A program made the translations under genes and the position numbers. The notes beneath the pieces are model-generated. The model searched no databases. It saw nothing but the letters and a program-made list of their open reading frames with translations, and had not been told where the DNA came from. A stretch of DNA of 15,770 nt from CBFGWV01 sp965652545 (GTDB lineage: Bacteria; Pseudomonadota; Gammaproteobacteria; Competibacterales; Competibacteraceae). The stretch spans positions 1 through 15,770 of the forward strand of contig CBFGWV010000088.1 in the NCBI GenBank assembly GCA_965652545.1. The letters run 5' to 3'. This document shows, piece after piece, positions 13,801 through 15,770 of this stretch (position 1 is its first letter; each line of letters opens with the position of its first letter).

Positions 13801-13824
13801 CCGTTGAGCTCGGCCGTTATCGGT

Positions 13825-13877
13825 TGATCAATTCAGCGGCGCTGACGCGCGAGGCACTGGAAGCGGGGAATTGATCA
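13825..13877. repeat. Inverted repeat upstream of the frameshifted gene
   Basis: TGATCAATTC (13825-13834) and GAATTGATCA (13868-13877) are perfect 10-base inverted arms 33 bases apart. Both are followed by CAGCGG or AGCGG. They lie just upstream of the TTG at 13800 on its 5' side, so a looping operator or a small mobile-element relic are options. Confidence 0.45.
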
Positions 13878-13958
13878 GCGGAGACTACCGCAGGACGAAG
13901 CGTTGGCCGATGTTGGGAAAGTCGTCGAACGATGAGTTCGTTTTGCCGCATTGATGGA

Positions 13959-13985
13959 GGCGGGTGCCGCAATCGAATACCCGCC
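13959..13985 (-). terminator. Hairpin downstream of the Mrr-type gene
   Basis: GGCGGGT (13959-13965) and ACCCGCC (13979-13985) form a perfect 7-bp stem with a 13-base loop, 19 bases after the stop of the nuclease fragment. No T-tract follows on the minus strand, so termination is tentative. Confidence 0.45.
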
Positions 13986-14003
13986 CCTTATCACCAAGAA
14001 ATG

Positions 14004-14315
14004 CTAATTCGCAACGAACGGCAGCCCCACGTCTTCAGCTTTGCGCCGTTTGCACTGCACGATGTAGCGCTTGCCATCGCGTGTGGCGATCAAATCCACG
14101 GCACCGTCCGGGCCGCGTTTGACCTGATTGAGTACGTTGTACCCCTGGCGGTGAAGGTAGGCATGGACGGGCGATTCGAACTGGTCGCCTGACGTTTCAT
14201 CGGCACGGCGCCGAATGAAATCCATCACCATACTGCCAACGGCACCGACGGACAGTGCGACCCGGCTCGGCAACACCATGAGGTCTCTAAGTGGGCTCGG
14301 GCGATTGTGCTCCAT
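14004..14315 (-). CDS. Mrr-type restriction endonuclease domain protein, C-terminally short
   Basis: A 103-residue protein. Residues 12-34 form one likely membrane segment (VLPSRVALSVGAVGSMVMDF), followed by an Mrr_cat/PD-(D/E)xK-like core: FESPVHAYLHRQGY, then GPDGAVDLIATRDGKRYIVQCKRRKAED. Asp72 and the Q-C-K triad near 87-89 are the catalytic pattern. Family members normally continue after this point (VGVxxVRELYG and beyond) for another 40-60 residues; here the chain stops at GLPFVAN, just where that helix begins. The ATG has GGAG 9 bases upstream. It could be a truncated relic or a minimal nuclease; truncation is more likely given the two frameshifted neighbours. Confidence 0.72.
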   Translation of the reverse strand: MEHNRPSPLRDLMVLPSRVALSVGAVGSMVMDFIRRRADETSGDQFESPVHAYLHRQGYNVLNQVKRGPDGAVDLIATRDGKRYIVQCKRRKAEDVGLPFVAN

Positions 14316-14415
14316 CGCGGCTCACTCCAGTTACGCCCCTCGACAGGGCCTTGATGTCGATCGTCTCTCGAATGGGGCACCATTTGCCAGTGGAAAACCG
14401 CACAAAACAGGCCTC

Positions 14416-14431
14416 CATTCGTGAACGAATG
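14416..14431. promoter_or_regulatory. 16-base dyad CATTCGT-GA-ACGAATG
   Basis: Perfect 7-base arms around a GA centre, about 100 bases upstream of the Mrr-type gene start and immediately next to the TAA (14434-14432) of the upstream frameshifted gene. Compact and symmetric, it could be a repressor site. It does not match LexA (CTGT-N8-ACAG). Confidence 0.35.
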
Positions 14432-14945
14432 TTACGCCGGGCCACGGACCGGCTGATCGGGTCGTTCGCAGCCCGCGTAGTAAGCGTCCTTCATGCACGC
14501 GCACCTGGTATCGCCACTGGCCTCTGCCTTGCGGAAGGCGTCCAGCGCCGCCGGGCAATCGCCTTCAAGAGCTGCCTTGTATCCTTCCAGGCGCAGTCGT
14601 CGGGCGGGGTGGAACACTTTGGGGAGACTCCACGGCGCGGCTGAACTCCTTGCCCGCAGCAATCATCAGCACGACTTGAAGGGTTACGCCGGTAAGACCC
14701 GCCACCACGATGACGCAACGGAGTAGCCGACCAGGACCTTCTGCTTGTCGATCTCTGCGATGAGCATCCAGACCCGAGATGAAGAGGCTGCACTGCCAAA
14801 TCGCCAATGGCAGGACAATAATGACGCCGGCGTATACGAGCCTCTCCCAGTCGCGGCGACAGCCAAAGTGATCGATGGCCCTAGCCCGGCTTCGTGGAAC
14901 CGTTCCGCGTAGGACCGAGTCTGGGTCATATGCCGGTGATCCCAC
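14432..14945 (-). pseudogene. Frameshifted two-helix membrane protein with repeat-like C-terminus
   Basis: The 5' frame encodes two membrane segments, LVYAGVIIVLPLAIWQCSLFI and LLRCVIVVAGLTGVTLQVVLMI, then GKEFSRAVESP, after which it becomes Pro/Arg-rich and ends at 14565. The next frame carries a sensible continuation, VFHPARRLRLEGYKAALEGD and CPAALDAFRKAEASGD, helical and similar to a TPR/Sel1 unit, with three Cys before the TAA at 14432. Removing one base from the G-run at 14621-14624 (CCCC in sense) fuses them cleanly. The N-terminus is unclear: GTG 14945 keeps the frame, while ATG 14929 starts an attractive MTQTRSYAERFHEAGL in a third frame, which would need a second shift. A sequencing error at the homopolymer is possible. 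The family was not recognised. Confidence 0.6.
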
Positions 14946-14975
14946 CGCGAGCCCGTTACATAAGGAGAAAACCCC

Positions 14976-15770
14976 ATGCGTATGTCGTGCACGTTTGCCG
15001 CAGCGAGCCTGCTGCTGTTTTCCGCCTTGGCCGATGCCGAGGTCAAGACCCAGACCATCGACTACGAGGTCAATGGCGAGCCGTTCACCGGCTTTATGGC
15101 CTGGGACGATGCCATCGAGGGGGAGCGGCCCGGTGTGCTGGTGGTGCATGAGTGGTGGGGAATGAACGATTTCACCCGCAGCCGGGCGGAGGCGTTGGCG
15201 GCGCTGGGCTACACGGCGTTTGCGCTGGATATGTACGGCAGCGGCAAGGTGACGGATCACCCGGACGACGCCAAAAAATTCATGCAGGCGGCGATGAGCG
15301 ACCCTGCGGCCGCCGAGGCACGCTTTGCGGCGGCAATGGGTATTCTCCAGGAGCACGAGACGGTGGATGCGGATCGCATCGCCGCGCAGGGTTACTGCTT
15401 CGGTGGCGCGGTGGTGCTGACAATGGCACGCAAGGGCATGGACCTGGACGGGGTGGTGAGCTTCCACGGGGCACTGCCGGCAGAAGGCGAAACCGAGCCC
15501 GGCTTGGTGAAGGCGCGTGTGCTGGTGTACACCGGCGGCAACGACCCCTTCGTGCCACCGGAGCAGGTGGGCGCCTTCGTGCAGGTCATGCAAAAGGCGG
15601 AGGTGGATTTCAAGCTGGTCAGCTACCCGGGCGTGCAGCATGCATTCACCAACCCGGGCGCGGATGCGATCGGCGAGGAGCACAGCATGCCGCTACGCTA
15701 TGACCGCCATGCGGACGAGGACTCCTGGGAGGGCATGAAGGCGTTTTACCAGGAAGTATTCTCCGGTCCG
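14976..15770 (+). CDS. Exported dienelactone hydrolase family protein, partial at window edge
   Basis: 265 codons are visible and no stop; family size suggests only a few are missing. A Sec signal peptide (MRMSCTFAAASLLLFSALADA) places it in the periplasm. The alpha/beta-hydrolase fold shows the DLH pattern: VLVVHEWWGMNDF (oxyanion side), nucleophile Cys141 in GYCFGG, Asp190 in GGNDPFVPPEQV, His222 in GVQHAFTNPGAD. The Cys nucleophile is the dienelactone-hydrolase hallmark, as opposed to Ser in most relatives. Such enzymes hydrolyse lactones or related esters; the true substrate is unknown, and no aromatic-degradation genes are nearby. The ATG has TAAGGAG (14961-14967) 8 bases upstream; a second ATG at 14982 is less well spaced. 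Reverse-strand frames across it are shadows. Confidence 0.93.
   Translation, partial: MRMSCTFAAASLLLFSALADAEVKTQTIDYEVNGEPFTGFMAWDDAIEGERPGVLVVHEWWGMNDFTRSRAEALAALGYTAFALDMYGSGKVTDHPDDAKKFMQAAMSDPAAAEARFAAAMGILQEHETVDADRIAAQGYCFGGAVVLTMARKGMDLDGVVSFHGALPAEGETEPGLVKARVLVYTGGNDPFVPPEQVGAFVQVMQKAEVDFKLVSYPGVQHAFTNPGADAIGEEHSMPLRYDRHADEDSWEGMKAFYQEVFSGP

Noticed and set aside
14946..15683. Minus-strand frame running under the dienelactone hydrolase
   Set aside because: The plus strand has signal peptide, GYCFGG, Asp and His of the catalytic triad; only the part below about 14945 of that minus frame looks coding.
1..15770. CRISPR array, tRNA, rRNA or insertion-sequence transposase
   Set aside because: No regularly spaced repeats, no tRNA-like cloverleaf or rRNA sequence recognised, and no transposase motif in any frame.

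Overview
This is a GC-rich (roughly 60% or more by eye) bacterial chromosomal segment. It has standard Shine-Dalgarno-led genes, a sigma32-type heat-shock promoter, a proteobacterial-type MarR/thioredoxin operon, and an intergenic palindromic element of the kind seen in Gammaproteobacteria. A gammaproteobacterium is the best guess; nothing here fixes the genus.

Layout. 1-2803 (minus strand): a zinc-ribbon metallopeptidase of the COG4307 type, cut by the window edge and started by TTG, and an ABC-F ATPase. 3001-5161: two tandem Hsp20 small heat-shock genes (plus strand), bracketed by two paralogous outer-membrane-type lipoproteins on the minus strand. A sigma32-like promoter and a 5'UTR hairpin precede the Hsp20 pair. 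5266-7406: a compact regulon with a MarR regulator carrying a four-cysteine C-terminal tail, then a secreted protein and a CPGC thioredoxin-fold protein overlapping by ATGA. An almost identical AT-rich operator sits before both the regulator and the pair. 7407-7777 has no convincing gene but holds a large structured inverted repeat.

7778-12398: an HNH endonuclease (COG3440 type) converges on a minus-strand gene string reading Tat-signal protein > metK > DUF3293 protein > AlbA_2/HATPase protein. metK and the DUF3293 gene overlap by ATGA. The 5' leader of the string can fold so that its Shine-Dalgarno is buried in a stem; further upstream lie an intrinsic terminator and two promoter-like direct repeats. 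12640-14950 is an eroded zone with two frameshifted membrane-protein genes and a C-terminally short, membrane-anchored Mrr-type nuclease. From 14976 to the right edge runs an exported dienelactone hydrolase.

The two most interesting units are (i) the MarR/four-Cys regulator with its duplicated operator and linked thiol-redox pair, and (ii) the metK operon with a structured leader and a Schlafen-type AlbA_2 gene, placed among HNH and Mrr nuclease genes. Functions beyond domain level are inference.
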